Shown: positions 29,386 to 37,918 of the stretch, piece after piece | Layout: the number at the start of each line of letters is the position of its first letter | Numbering within the stretch: position 1 is the stretch's first letter | Assembly (NCBI GenBank): GCA_903960915.1 | Contig: CAJCCO010000037.1 | Span: 1-64,000 of the forward strand | From: an uncultured beta proteobacterium | GTDB taxonomy: Bacteria > Pseudomonadota > Gammaproteobacteria > Burkholderiales > Burkholderiaceae_C | DNA: 64,000 nt | Direction: 5' to 3' | The notes under the pieces: generated by a model | Database searches by the model: none | What the model saw: only the letters and a program-made list of their open reading frames with translations | Told to the model about the DNA's origin: nothing | Made by a program: the position numbers and the translations under genes

Positions 29386-29865
29386 CAATTTGTCGGCCAA
29401 GCGTTGTCCCACCTCGGGCGAGACAAATTGCGCCACGTCACCGCCCAGCGTGGAGATTTCCCGCACGTAAGTGCTGGAGAGAAATTGGTACTGGCTGCTG
29501 GGCGTCATGAACACCGTTTCCACATCGGCCATCAGGCTGCGGTTCATACCGGCGAGTTGGTACTCGTAGTCAAAATCGGTGGCAGAGCGCAAGCCCCGCA
29601 CCATCACGCGGGCACCGTGGGCCAGCACAAAGTCACGCATCAGCCCCGAGAAGCTGGCCACCTGCACCTGCGGGTAAGCCTGCATGGCCTGGCCCACCAT
29701 GGCCATGCGCTCGTCCAGGGTGAACAGGGTTTTTTTATGGTGGCCAGCGGCCACCGCCACGATGACACGGTCAAACAGACCGGTGGCGCGGCGCAGCAAG
29801 TCTTCATGCCCGAGGGTGATCGGGTCAAATGTGCCGGGGTAAACAGCAATCACATCCTGGGCCAT
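29365..29865 (-). CDS. coaD: phosphopantetheine adenylyltransferase
   Basis: Penultimate step of CoA synthesis: 4'-phosphopantetheine plus ATP to dephospho-CoA. It has 166 residues. The nucleotidyltransferase motif is YPGTFDPITLGHEDLL (TxGH, His20 near the N terminus) and the second signature is SSTYVREIS near residue 130. It lies downstream of rsmD on the same strand, a conserved pairing. Its last codons form a terminator for the opposing operon. Confidence 0.97.
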   Translation of the reverse strand: MAQDVIAVYPGTFDPITLGHEDLLRRATGLFDRVIVAVAAGHHKKTLFTLDERMAMVGQAMQAYPQVQVASFSGLMRDFVLAHGARVMVRGLRSATDFDYEYQLAGMNRSLMADVETVFMTPSSQYQFLSSTYVREISTLGGDVAQFVSPEVGQRLADKLKSRSAN

Positions 29866-29885
29866 GGGTCATCTCCGGGTTTCGG

Positions 29886-29909
29886 GTCGGGGTCACACGT
29901 CGGGGTCAC
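29886..29909 (+). repeat. 11-nt direct repeat upstream of coaD
   Basis: GTCGGGGTCAC occurs twice with a period of 13 nt in the leader between rsmD and coaD. No gene or known operator recognised. Confidence 0.55.
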
Positions 29910-29995
29910 GTGTCTGGTCAAGTGAGGGGTACGGGTGTCTTGCGGCGAATTATGCAGTCCTGGCGTGGACGCCATGAATCGCCATAAATCACCAT

Positions 29996-30625
29996 TTAAG
30001 CGGGCGGGAGCCGATTCAGCAAATGGGCATGCACGGCGCCTGCCTTCAGGTGGCGGTGCACCTGCAAGCCGCATTCAAGCAACTGCGCATCGGTCCACTT
30101 CACCGGCGCCTCCAGGTAGACAAATCCACTCAGAGACACGGCGCGCCCCGCCGCCTGCAAGGCGGGCGCAAAGTGCTGCGAATCAAACGGCGGGTCAATA
30201 AAGATGACGTCCATGCTGGCCGGGTCAAGCTGCTTGAGGGCCGCCACACCGTCGCCACGCACCATGTGCACCGCCGCGGCCTTCAGCTGGGTCTGGATGC
30301 GCTGGAGTTGCAGCACCAACTGCGCGTCGTGCTCCACCAGACGCACCTCTTTGGCACCGCGCGAAGCGGCCTCAAAACCCAGTACGCCGGTGCCAGCAAA
30401 AGCATCCATGCAACGCCAGCCCGTCAGGTCCTGGCCCAGCCAGTTGAACAAAGTCTCGCGCACGCGGTCAGGCGTGGGGCGCAGGCCAGGCTTGTCGGCC
30501 ACCGCCAGTTTGGTGCGCTTCCACAAGCCACCAATAATGCGCACCTCATGCGACTGCACAAGCTTAGGCCGGCGTGGCCGGGGCGGTCGGTTGTCAGGCC
30601 GGGCGGTATTTTTTCCAGGTTTCAT
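29996..30625 (-). CDS. rsmD: 16S rRNA (guanine-966-N2)-methyltransferase RsmD
   Basis: SAM-dependent methylation of G966 of 16S rRNA. It has 209 residues. The N-terminal HEVRIIGGLWKRTKL is followed by RPTPDRVRETLFNWL, the SAM motif FAGTG (76-80) and catalytic DPPF at 144-147. The first 25 residues are Pro/Arg-rich and non-conserved, so a later start is possible. In related genomes the M16 peptidase genes lie directly upstream; here about 3.3 kb of other genes intervene. Confidence 0.94.
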   Translation of the reverse strand: MKPGKNTARPDNRPPRPRRPKLVQSHEVRIIGGLWKRTKLAVADKPGLRPTPDRVRETLFNWLGQDLTGWRCMDAFAGTGVLGFEAASRGAKEVRLVEHDAQLVLQLQRIQTQLKAAAVHMVRGDGVAALKQLDPASMDVIFIDPPFDSQHFAPALQAAGRAVSLSGFVYLEAPVKWTDAQLLECGLQVHRHLKAGAVHAHLLNRLPPA

Positions 30626-30848
30626 CAGCGGGGGTTTTCATGGGAGAGTGATGGGGCATTATCCCCACGCCCAGCGCAGGCTAAGTACCAGGCAGTGGGC
30701 TGCCTGGAAAACGCCCCTCAGATCGAGGTTGGGCGGGTATGGACTGCCAAGGATTTCAAGCTGGATTTTGCAGGACCTACCAGCAGATCCATTGTTCAAA
30801 GCTGAAGATTGACCTGTATGACGCGGGAGGCACATAAAGAGCCAAAGC

Positions 30849-30877
30849 TTGACGTCGCGTCCTCGAACGATTACATT
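30849..30877 (+). promoter_or_regulatory. candidate promoter of the toxin-antitoxin pair
   Basis: TTGACG (30849-30854) and TACATT (30872-30877) with a 17-nt spacer. The toxin ATG is at 30884, so transcription from this promoter would start at or next to the start codon (leaderless). A weaker alternative is TTGACC at 30809 with CATAAA 18 nt on. Confidence 0.45.
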
Positions 30878-30883
30878 TCAAAA

Positions 30884-31189
30884 ATGTTCACCATCAAACC
30901 ATTACCCGAATTTGATGCGTGGCTAGAAAGCCTGAAAGATAGGCAAACGCAATTCCGTTTGTTACGTCGACTCGAAAAAGCGCAACGCGGTTTATTGGGC
31001 GATGTTGCCGCGCTGGGGGACAGCATTTTTGAGATGCGTGAGTTTTTTGGTCCGGGGTGGCGTATGTATTACTTCCAGCACAAAGACACCATCATTGTCA
31101 TGCTCGGCGGGGGTGACAAGTCTTCCCAAAGTAGCGATATCGCCAAAGCGAAGGCCCTCGCCGCCAACTTGAAAGAGATTAATCCATGA
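30884..31189 (+). CDS. RelE/HigB-type toxin of a toxin-antitoxin pair
   Basis: A 101-residue addiction-module killer protein of the RelE superfamily, the group found upstream of HI1420-like antidotes. MFTIKPLPEFDAWLESLKDR at the start and IFEMREFFGPGWRMYYFQHK in the middle are characteristic; RelE relatives cut mRNA on the ribosome. The start at 30884 was chosen by family; codons upstream in frame are not conserved. Toxin gene first, overlapping the antitoxin by ATGA. Confidence 0.9.
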   Translation: MFTIKPLPEFDAWLESLKDRQTQFRLLRRLEKAQRGLLGDVAALGDSIFEMREFFGPGWRMYYFQHKDTIIVMLGGGDKSSQSSDIAKAKALAANLKEINP

Positions 31190-31488
31190 GCAAAATCATC
31201 CATGTGAACGACTTACCTGTTTTCGATATAGCGCAGTACATCAAGACCGATGCTGACGTGGCAGAGTACCTTCGCCAAGTTCTGGAAGAAGGCGACTCAG
31301 GTGAACTCGCAGCTGCCTTGGGACACATCGCCAAGGCGCGAGGTATGACAGAAATTGCCAAGGCCAGCGGCATCAAACGAGAGGCGCTCTATAAAGCATT
31401 GCGCCCAAATTCACAGCCACGGCTTGACACCGTCCTGCGCGTTTGCAAGGCCCTGGGTGTAAAAATTACGGCCACTGTGGCTGATTGA
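31186..31488 (+). CDS. HTH antitoxin (HI1420-like addiction module antidote)
   Basis: A 100-residue antidote. The N-terminal part DLPVFDIAQYIKTDADVAEY binds the toxin in this family. The C-terminal helix-turn-helix is MTEIAKASGIKREALYKAL followed by LDTVLRVCKALGVKI, expected to bind the operon's own promoter. It overlaps the toxin gene by 4 nt. No other copy in the window. Confidence 0.9.
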   Translation: MSKIIHVNDLPVFDIAQYIKTDADVAEYLRQVLEEGDSGELAAALGHIAKARGMTEIAKASGIKREALYKALRPNSQPRLDTVLRVCKALGVKITATVAD

Positions 31489-31570
31489 CGTTATTCAAAT
31501 GCACGCAACACGCTCGCTACGCTCTCGGGCTTAAAAATTCCGCACGGTGGTCTAGATTAAATCCCTCGCC

Positions 31571-33085
31571 TCAAGGCTTGGGAAAGCGGGCGCGGCGTTC
31601 TAGGTCGTCTAGGTCCATGTGGTTGCGCATGTACTGCTCGCTGGCGTCCACCATGGGCTGGTGGTCCCAGGAGGTGAGTTTGCCTTGCGACAGGGCAGCC
31701 GCCACAAAGCGGCGGCGGCGCTGGCTGGCCAGTACCTGGGCGTGCAGCGCGGCAATGTCCCAGCGCTGCGCCACTTCAGCCACAAAGGCTTCGCGCAGAG
31801 CTTGGTGGGCAGGCGAATCGGCCAGGTTGACCCGCTCCTGCGGGTCTTGCGCCACGTTGAAGAGCAGCTGCGGGTCTTTCTGGGAATAGATGAACTTGTA
31901 GTCACCCCGGCGAATCATAAACAGCGGCGTGTTGGTGCCCTCGGCCATGTACTCGCCAATCACTTCGTCATGGCCGGCTTGCCCGTTCAAATGCGGCAAC
32001 AGTGAGCGGCCGTCCAGCGTCAGCGAGGCGTCCAGCGTGCCGCCGGCCAGCGCCACAAAAGTGGGCAGCAGGTCGATGGTGGACACGCTGCTGGCCACCC
32101 GGTGGGCGGCAAAGCGGCCGGGTGCGTGGATCACCATGGGCACGCGCGCGGCCATCTCAAACCAGTGCATCTTGTACCAAAGGCCGCGCTCGCCCAGCAT
32201 GTCGCCGTGGTCGCCGGAGAACACGATGATGGTGTCGTCGCCCAAGCCGCAGTCATTCAGGGTTTTGACCAGCGCACCAATCTTGGCGTCGATGTAGCTG
32301 CAGGCGCCGTAGTAGGCGCGCCGGGCGCGCAACACGGCTTCGGGCGGCATGGTTTTGCCCCACAGGTCAATCACCTTGAGCAGGCGCTGCGCGTGCGGGT
32401 CTTGCGCGTCTTGCGCCAATTCATGGCGCGGCATGCGCACGTCTTCGTCGCGGTACAAGCTCCAGAATTCGTCGGGGATGGTGTAGGGGTCGTGCGGGTG
32501 CGTCATGGACACGGTCAGGCAAAACGGCTGCCCAGGGGTGTTGCGCACATGGTCGTACAGGTACTGGCGGGCCTTGAACACCACCTCTTCGTCAAAGTCG
32601 ATTTGGTTGGTGCGCACGCAGGGGCCGGCTTGCAGCACGGAGGACATGTTGTGGTACCAGCTGGGGCGCACGTCGGGCTCGTCCCAGTTCACCGCCCAGC
32701 CGTAATCGGCCGGGTAAATGTCACTGGTCAAACGCTCTTCATAGCCGTGCAACTGGTCGGGGCCACAAAAATGCATCTTGCCCGAAAGCGCCGTGCGGTA
32801 GCCCAAACGGCGCAGGTAATGGGCGTAGGTGGGCACATCGGCCGGAAAGTCAGCGGCATTGTCAAAGCCACCAATTTTGGACGGCAACTGCCCACTCACC
32901 AGGCTGAAACGCGAGGGCGCGCACAGCGGGCTGTTGCAATAGGCCGAGTCAAACACCACACCGTTTTTAGCCAGTGCGCTCAGGTGCGGCATCTGAATCG
33001 GAGAGCTGGGGTCGTGCAGCGGCAGCAGCGGCGCGGCCATCTGGTCGGCCATGATGAACAAAATATTGGGACGGCGATCAGACAT
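31571..33085 (-). CDS. betC: choline-sulfatase
   Basis: Type I sulfatase hydrolysing choline-O-sulfate to choline and sulfate. It has 504 residues. The formylglycine site is Cys55 in CAPSR (55-59), with metal-binding Asp14 in IMADQM. GYRTALSGKMHFCGPDQLHG and the SDIYPADYGW stretch, plus a C-terminal choline-sulfatase domain (WDHQPMVDASEQYMRNHMDL), separate BetC from arylsulfatases. No betA, betB or choline transporter gene lies near, so the product choline must be handled elsewhere. Expected cytoplasmic: no signal peptide. Confidence 0.9.
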   Translation of the reverse strand: MSDRRPNILFIMADQMAAPLLPLHDPSSPIQMPHLSALAKNGVVFDSAYCNSPLCAPSRFSLVSGQLPSKIGGFDNAADFPADVPTYAHYLRRLGYRTALSGKMHFCGPDQLHGYEERLTSDIYPADYGWAVNWDEPDVRPSWYHNMSSVLQAGPCVRTNQIDFDEEVVFKARQYLYDHVRNTPGQPFCLTVSMTHPHDPYTIPDEFWSLYRDEDVRMPRHELAQDAQDPHAQRLLKVIDLWGKTMPPEAVLRARRAYYGACSYIDAKIGALVKTLNDCGLGDDTIIVFSGDHGDMLGERGLWYKMHWFEMAARVPMVIHAPGRFAAHRVASSVSTIDLLPTFVALAGGTLDASLTLDGRSLLPHLNGQAGHDEVIGEYMAEGTNTPLFMIRRGDYKFIYSQKDPQLLFNVAQDPQERVNLADSPAHQALREAFVAEVAQRWDIAALHAQVLASQRRRRFVAAALSQGKLTSWDHQPMVDASEQYMRNHMDLDDLERRARFPKP

Positions 33086-33173
33086 GAAAATTTCCTGGTC
33101 TAAGGGGTGGGCGGCGCGTATTGTCGCCGCACTCTTGCGCAGCCGGGCGAGGCACGGCCTTGGCCTTACACCC

Positions 33174-33197
33174 CGTCTTTCACCTCGTCTTACACCG
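33174..33197 (+). repeat. 12-nt tandem repeat at the 3' end of the GST gene
   Basis: CGTCTTTCACCT and CGTCTTACACCG, two adjacent 12-nt units matching at 10 of 12 bases, straddling the GST stop codon. Confidence 0.5.
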
Positions 33198-33885
33198 CCG
33201 CCTGTTCAGGGTACTGCGGCGCGGTGAGAAAGGCGCCGCCAATGCCCTCTTGTGCGCAGGCCTGTTGCAAGGCCTGGCGGCCTTGCAAGGCATGTAACAG
33301 CGCGTTGAGCTGGGGCAGCCCAGCCAGCACGCCAGGGGCCAGCGTGTCGCCGCGCGGGTAGATCTGCACCCAGCGGGCGCAAACGCCCAGGTACAAATCA
33401 CACACCGTGAGTTCGTGGCCCAGCAGCCAGGGGCCACCGTGGCCGGCGATCTCGTCATTGAGCAAGGCAAAGTGCCGCGCCACACGCGCGTGCAAGCCAG
33501 CACGCAATGCGGGCAGGGCCGCCGGGTCGGACAAATAGCTTTCGCTGTAAAACAGCCCGCGCAAATCGGCATGCAAGGTGTTGGACAGGTAAAACAACCA
33601 CTTCAAAAAGCGCCCGCGCTGGGCGTCGTCGGTAGGTGCCAGGGCGTTGTTGCGCTCGCTCAGGTGCAACAAAATGGCCGCCGTTTCAAACAGCGGTTGG
33701 TCTTGCAACGGGTCTATCAGCACCGGCAGCAAGCCCTGCGGGTTGAGCGCCAGAAAGCTGCCGCTGCGCTGCTCGCCCATGCGGCGGTCTACCAGCACCG
33801 CCTCAAATGGCAGCTTCATCTCCAGGAGTGCCATGCGAATCACCAGGTTGGCGCTGTCGGGCGAGTAGTGCAGGGTGTAGGACAT
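33190..33885 (-). CDS. glutathione S-transferase family protein
   Basis: A 231-residue GST. The N-terminal thioredoxin-like domain starts MSYTLHYSPDSANLVIRMAL; the Ser in YSPDSAN is the probable catalytic residue. NPQGLLPVLID and FETAAILLHLSER give the cis-Pro and the Glu-Thr/Ser glutathione-binding pair. The C-terminal all-helical domain includes HELTVCDLYLGV. Substrate unknown. It sits between the M16 genes and betC. Confidence 0.88.
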   Translation of the reverse strand: MSYTLHYSPDSANLVIRMALLEMKLPFEAVLVDRRMGEQRSGSFLALNPQGLLPVLIDPLQDQPLFETAAILLHLSERNNALAPTDDAQRGRFLKWLFYLSNTLHADLRGLFYSESYLSDPAALPALRAGLHARVARHFALLNDEIAGHGGPWLLGHELTVCDLYLGVCARWVQIYPRGDTLAPGVLAGLPQLNALLHALQGRQALQQACAQEGIGGAFLTAPQYPEQAAV

Positions 33886-33915
33886 AGATGCCTGAAAAAA
33901 AACGCTATAAAAATC

Positions 33916-35271
33916 TCAAGGTGCCGGAGCGCCCAACACCACGGTCACCAGACGGTCTGGCTGCAGCACGCGCGCAAAGGCGGCTTTGATGTCGGTCAGT
34001 GTCAGGCGGTTGACCTGGTCGGTCCAGGTGTCCAGGTAGTTCAGCGGCAAGCCGTTCCAGGCAATATTGGCCACGTTGTCCAGCAGTTTGCGGTTGCTGT
34101 CCAGGCGCAGCGCAAAGCCGCCGGTGAGGTTGTCTTTGGCGGCTTTAAGCTCCTCAGCGCTGGGGCCGTTGGTCACAAAATCGGCCAGCACCTGGCGCGA
34201 CACCTGCACCGCCTGGGCCGCCTGATCAGGCCGGGTCTGCAAACCCAGGGTGAAGGCCCCGGCATGCAGGCCGGGCGAGAAATAGCTGTAAACGCTGTAG
34301 CTCAGGCCACGCTTTTCGCGCACCTCCTGCGTCAGGCGCGACACAAAGCCGCCACCGCCCAAAATGTAATTGCCCACGGTGAAGGCAAAAAAATCGGGGT
34401 CGTTGCGCTTGAAGCCGGGCTGGCCCATCAGCACGTGCGCTTGCGCTGAATCAAAGGGCAAGGCCAGCGTGGCGGGCGCCTGCAAGGGTGCCACCTCCGG
34501 CACATTGGCCAAGGCGGGGCAAGCGGCTGGCGCCTGCGCCACCAAGCGGGCCAGCAAGCGGGTCACCAGCGCATCGGCTTCTGCACGGTTGAGCGCACCC
34601 ACCAGCGACACACGGGCCCGGCACGGCAGCACCAACTGGCGGTAATAGCGCTGCATGTCGGCCACCTCAATGCGCGCCAGCATGGCCCCGGTGGTCTCGT
34701 AGCCATACGGATGCTCTCCGTAAACCGTGCGGCGGAAGGCGCGGCTGGCCTGGGTGGCAGGCCGGGTATCGGCCTCCTTCAGGCTGGCTTGCCACTGCGC
34801 GCGTTCACGCGTCCAGACCTCAGCGGGAAAAGCGGGGTCGGCCAGTTGGCGGCTGGCCAGTTGCACGGCTTGGTCGAGCAAGTCCGGGTAGGTCAGGCTG
34901 CGCAGCGAGAAGCTCAGCCGGTCGCTACCGGCGCTGGCGCCAAACGAGGCGCCCAGATCAGCCCAGGCCTCGCCCAGGGCGTTTTCATCCAGCGCAGCAG
35001 CAGCGCCGCTGGCGCGCACGCCTTTGCCGGCCATGGACGCGCTGGCACTGGCCAGACCGGCTTGCAGTGCGGGGTCGCGCCGGCTGCCGGCGTCAAAGTC
35101 GATTTGCACATCGAGCATGGGAATGGCCGGGCTTTGCACCAGAAATACCTGGGCACCCGAGGGCTGCGTCCAGTGCGCAATGGGCAGCGCGGCCAGGGCA
35201 GTTTGCAGGCTCAGTGCGCCCGTGGTCAGCGCCAGGAACAGAAATTTAATGGCTGGGTTGAAGGGGTTCAT
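33916..35271 (-). CDS. M16 peptidase family protein, probably non-catalytic partner
   Basis: A 451-residue M16-family protein with signal peptide (MNPFNPAIKFLFLALTTGALSLQTALA). The start at 35271 was set by the signal peptide; longer frames run into the upstream gene. The place of the zinc motif HxxEH is taken by LASASASMAGKG, so catalytic residues are missing. The second-half substrate motif FVSRLTQEVREKRGLSYSVY (R...Y pair) is intact. This is the pattern of PqqL/MPP-type heterodimers in which one subunit is inactive; the active subunit is the next gene upstream. Confidence 0.9.
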   Translation of the reverse strand: MNPFNPAIKFLFLALTTGALSLQTALAALPIAHWTQPSGAQVFLVQSPAIPMLDVQIDFDAGSRRDPALQAGLASASASMAGKGVRASGAAAALDENALGEAWADLGASFGASAGSDRLSFSLRSLTYPDLLDQAVQLASRQLADPAFPAEVWTRERAQWQASLKEADTRPATQASRAFRRTVYGEHPYGYETTGAMLARIEVADMQRYYRQLVLPCRARVSLVGALNRAEADALVTRLLARLVAQAPAACPALANVPEVAPLQAPATLALPFDSAQAHVLMGQPGFKRNDPDFFAFTVGNYILGGGGFVSRLTQEVREKRGLSYSVYSYFSPGLHAGAFTLGLQTRPDQAAQAVQVSRQVLADFVTNGPSAEELKAAKDNLTGGFALRLDSNRKLLDNVANIAWNGLPLNYLDTWTDQVNRLTLTDIKAAFARVLQPDRLVTVVLGAPAP

Positions 35272-35284
35272 GGGAATGGGTCCT

Positions 35285-36757
35285 TCAATGCCGCGCGCCG
35301 GCCAGAGGCTGGCGCGGCGTGCGGTTTTTTTGCGGTGGCTGCGGTTGCAGCACGGCCACGGTGAGTTGGTCGTCGCCAAAGTACTTGGCCGCCACGGCCT
35401 GCACCTGGGCGGCGGTGACAGCCCGCAGGCGGGCCACCAGCTGGGCCGAGGCGTCCACCGGCAAGCCCTGAATCCATTGGCTGCCCAACTCACGCGCCTG
35501 GTTGAAGACCGAGTCGAGTTTGTACACCTGGCTGGCCACCCACTGCGTTTTCACGCGGTTGAGTTCAGCCTCGGTCACGCCTTGCGTGGCCACCCGTTGA
35601 ATCTGCTCGCGCAGCGCCTGCTCCACCTGCTCGGCCGTTTTGCCTTTGGCGGGCACGGCGTCGAGCATGAAGAGCTGCGGGCCACGGCCCCACAGGCCGT
35701 TGTAGGCACCCGCGCTGTCGGCCACCGGCTGCTCGCCCTGGGTCAGGGCGCGTTCCAACCGGGCCCCGCTGTAGCCATCCAGCACGGCGGCCAGAACGGT
35801 CAGGGCCAGGGCATCGGTGTCTTCGGCCTGGTTGCCACTGAGCGACTTCAGACCCGGCACCTTGAAGGCCAGGCTGACATAGGTTTGTTCGGCCGGGGCC
35901 TTGAACGCCAGGCGTTTGATGCCGGCTTGCACCGGCTCAGTTTGCGGCTTGCGGGCCGGCACAGCGCGGGCTGGCAGGCTGCCGTAGTAGGTGTCGGCCA
36001 GGGCACGCACCTGGGCCGGGTCGACATCGCCAGCCACCACCACCACGGCGTTGGCCGGCACATACCAGCGCTGGTAAAAAGCCCGCGCGTCGTCAGGCGT
36101 CATGGCTTGCAGGTCGGCCATCCAGCCCACCACCGGGCGGCGGTAGGGCGAAGCCACAAACACACTGGCACTGAGGGCTTCGTACATGAGCGCCCGGGGG
36201 TTGTCTTCGGTGCGCAGGCGGCGCTCTTCTTTCACCACTTCAAGCTCTTTGGCAAACTCCTCGTCGCTCCACTGGTTGTGGGCAAAGCGGTCGGCTTCCA
36301 GCTTCATCACGTCGGCCAACCTGTGCGCTGGAATTTGCTGGTAATAGCCGGTGAAATCTTTGCTGGTGAAGGCATTTTCCTGGCCGCCCAGCGCCGCCAC
36401 CCGGCGCGAAAACTCGCCAGGTTTGAGATTTGGCGTGCCTTTGAACATCATGTGCTCGAGCACATGGGCCACGCCGCTGGTGCCGTCCACCTCGTCCATG
36501 GCGCCTACCCGAACCCACAGCATGTGAACCGCAGTGGGGGCACGGTGGTCGGGCTTGACGATCAGCGTCATGCCGTTGGCGAGGGTGAATTGCGCCACCG
36601 CTGGGGGCGGCACCTGGGCCTGCAGGCTTGACGCGGTGACGCCCAAAAGGCCCAAAAAGCCCAGAACGCAGAGCAGACGCCGGGCGGTGCGGGTGAAGAA
36701 ATGGGGGGTGTGGCGTGCAAAGCGCCAGGTCCAGCGCAAGGAGGTAGGGTGTTTCAT
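35285..36757 (-). CDS. M16 zinc peptidase, catalytic
   Basis: A 490-residue M16 metallopeptidase with an N-terminal hydrophobic export segment (LLCVLGFLGLLGVTASSLQA). Inverted zinc motif H98-VL-E101-H102 in VAHVLEHMMFKG, with the distal glutamate in EVVKEERR (177/178). Two M16 halves are present (RWYVPANAVVVVAGDV between them). It probably degrades small peptides or leader sequences in the periplasm with the downstream inactive homologue. Divergent from ftsY with 29 nt between starts, the conserved layout. Confidence 0.93.
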   Translation of the reverse strand: MKHPTSLRWTWRFARHTPHFFTRTARRLLCVLGFLGLLGVTASSLQAQVPPPAVAQFTLANGMTLIVKPDHRAPTAVHMLWVRVGAMDEVDGTSGVAHVLEHMMFKGTPNLKPGEFSRRVAALGGQENAFTSKDFTGYYQQIPAHRLADVMKLEADRFAHNQWSDEEFAKELEVVKEERRLRTEDNPRALMYEALSASVFVASPYRRPVVGWMADLQAMTPDDARAFYQRWYVPANAVVVVAGDVDPAQVRALADTYYGSLPARAVPARKPQTEPVQAGIKRLAFKAPAEQTYVSLAFKVPGLKSLSGNQAEDTDALALTVLAAVLDGYSGARLERALTQGEQPVADSAGAYNGLWGRGPQLFMLDAVPAKGKTAEQVEQALREQIQRVATQGVTEAELNRVKTQWVASQVYKLDSVFNQARELGSQWIQGLPVDASAQLVARLRAVTAAQVQAVAAKYFGDDQLTVAVLQPQPPQKNRTPRQPLAGARH

Positions 36758-36786
36758 AGAATGATGTGATTCTAAGAAGCCGCCAA

Positions 36787-37908
36787 ATGTTCAGTTTTTT
36801 CAAAAAGAAATCCCCCGCTGTCCCAACTGCCCCCCTTTCCCCACCTGTTGAGGTGGCTGCTCGGGTGGCTCCAGCTATTCCTGGCACCGTTGCGCCGGCG
36901 GCGGTCCCCCAGTCAGCGGCACCGGTTGCAGCACCGGCAGCACCACCGGCCGCAGCACCCGAACGCAAAAGCTGGTTGAGCAAACTCAAGGCCGGCCTGC
37001 AAAAGACCGGCGCCAGCATTGCCACCGTATTTACCGGCACCCGCATTGACGAGGCGCTGTACGAAGACCTCGAAGCCGCCCTGCTGATGGCGGACACCGG
37101 CGTCAAAGCTACTGAGCACCTGCTGGAAGACCTGAAGCGGCGCGTCAAAGAGGCCAAGGCCACCGAGCCGGCGGCGGTCAAGCAGTTGCTGGTTGAATCG
37201 CTCACCGCCTTGCTGTTACCGCTGGAGAAACCACTGGTGATTGGCCAGCACAAGCCCACCGTGGTCATGGTGGCCGGGGTCAACGGCGCAGGCAAAACCA
37301 CCTCCATTGGCAAACTGACCCAACACCTGGCCAACGCGGGCTCCAGCGTGTTGCTGGCCGCGGCCGACACCTTTCGCGCCGCTGCGCGTGAGCAGCTCAG
37401 CGTTTGGGCCGACCGCACGCTGGTAGATATCGTCAGCCAGGAGGGCGGCGACCCGGCCGCGGTGAGTTTTGACGCGGTCACCGCTGGGCGTGCCCGTGGC
37501 CGCGACGTGGTGCTGGTAGACACCGCCGGGCGTTTGCCCACGCAACTGCACTTGATGGAAGAGCTGAAAAAAATCAAACGGGTGATTCAAAAAGCCGGTG
37601 GCAGTGCAGCCGAAGTAACTGGAGCAACTGGCGTAAACGGCGCCACCGACCTTCCGCCGCACGAGGTGCTGTTGGTGATTGACGGCAACACCGGGCAAAA
37701 CGCCTTGTCGCAAGTTAAGGCCTTTGACGACGCGCTGCAACTCACCGGCCTGATCGTCACCAAGCTCGACGGCACCGCCAAAGGGGGCGTGCTGGCAGCG
37801 ATTGCGCGCGAGCGCCCGGTGCCGGTGTATTTCATTGGGGTGGGCGAACAGCTCGCCGACCTGGAAACCTTCAACGCCCGCGAATTTGCGCAGGCGCTGC
37901 TCTCTTGA
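36787..37908 (+). CDS. ftsY: signal recognition particle receptor FtsY
   Basis: SRP receptor GTPase that docks translating ribosomes at the membrane. The start at 36787 (MFSFFKKKS, basic membrane-binding N terminus) gives 373 residues. A Pro/Ala-rich linker of about 55 residues precedes the NG domain. G1 is GVNGAGKTT (164-172), then DTAGRLPTQ and TKLDGTAKGG. Between LKKIKRVIQK and PHEVLLVIDGN there is an extra run VTGATGVNGATD made by 9-nt repeats. Confidence 0.96.
   Translation: MFSFFKKKSPAVPTAPLSPPVEVAARVAPAIPGTVAPAAVPQSAAPVAAPAAPPAAAPERKSWLSKLKAGLQKTGASIATVFTGTRIDEALYEDLEAALLMADTGVKATEHLLEDLKRRVKEAKATEPAAVKQLLVESLTALLLPLEKPLVIGQHKPTVVMVAGVNGAGKTTSIGKLTQHLANAGSSVLLAAADTFRAAAREQLSVWADRTLVDIVSQEGGDPAAVSFDAVTAGRARGRDVVLVDTAGRLPTQLHLMEELKKIKRVIQKAGGSAAEVTGATGVNGATDLPPHEVLLVIDGNTGQNALSQVKAFDDALQLTGLIVTKLDGTAKGGVLAAIARERPVPVYFIGVGEQLADLETFNAREFAQALLS
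37615..37650 (+). repeat. in-frame 9-nt tandem repeat in ftsY
   Basis: GTAACTGGA, GCAACTGGC, GTAAACGGC, GCCACCGAC: four degenerate units encoding VTG-ATG-VNG-ATD, an insertion in the FtsY G domain near residues 277-288. Confidence 0.75.
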
Positions 37909-37918
37909 GACGCCTTTC

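Noticed and set aside
33916-35493. Longer M16 protein starting at 35493
   Set aside because: The extra N terminus is antisense-like low-complexity overlapping the upstream M16 gene; the signal peptide at 35271 gives a sensible start.
36240-37577. 445-codon minus-strand frame covering ftsY and part of the M16 gene
   Set aside because: Low-complexity Ser/Ala/Thr-rich product; both overlapped genes have catalytic motifs in place.
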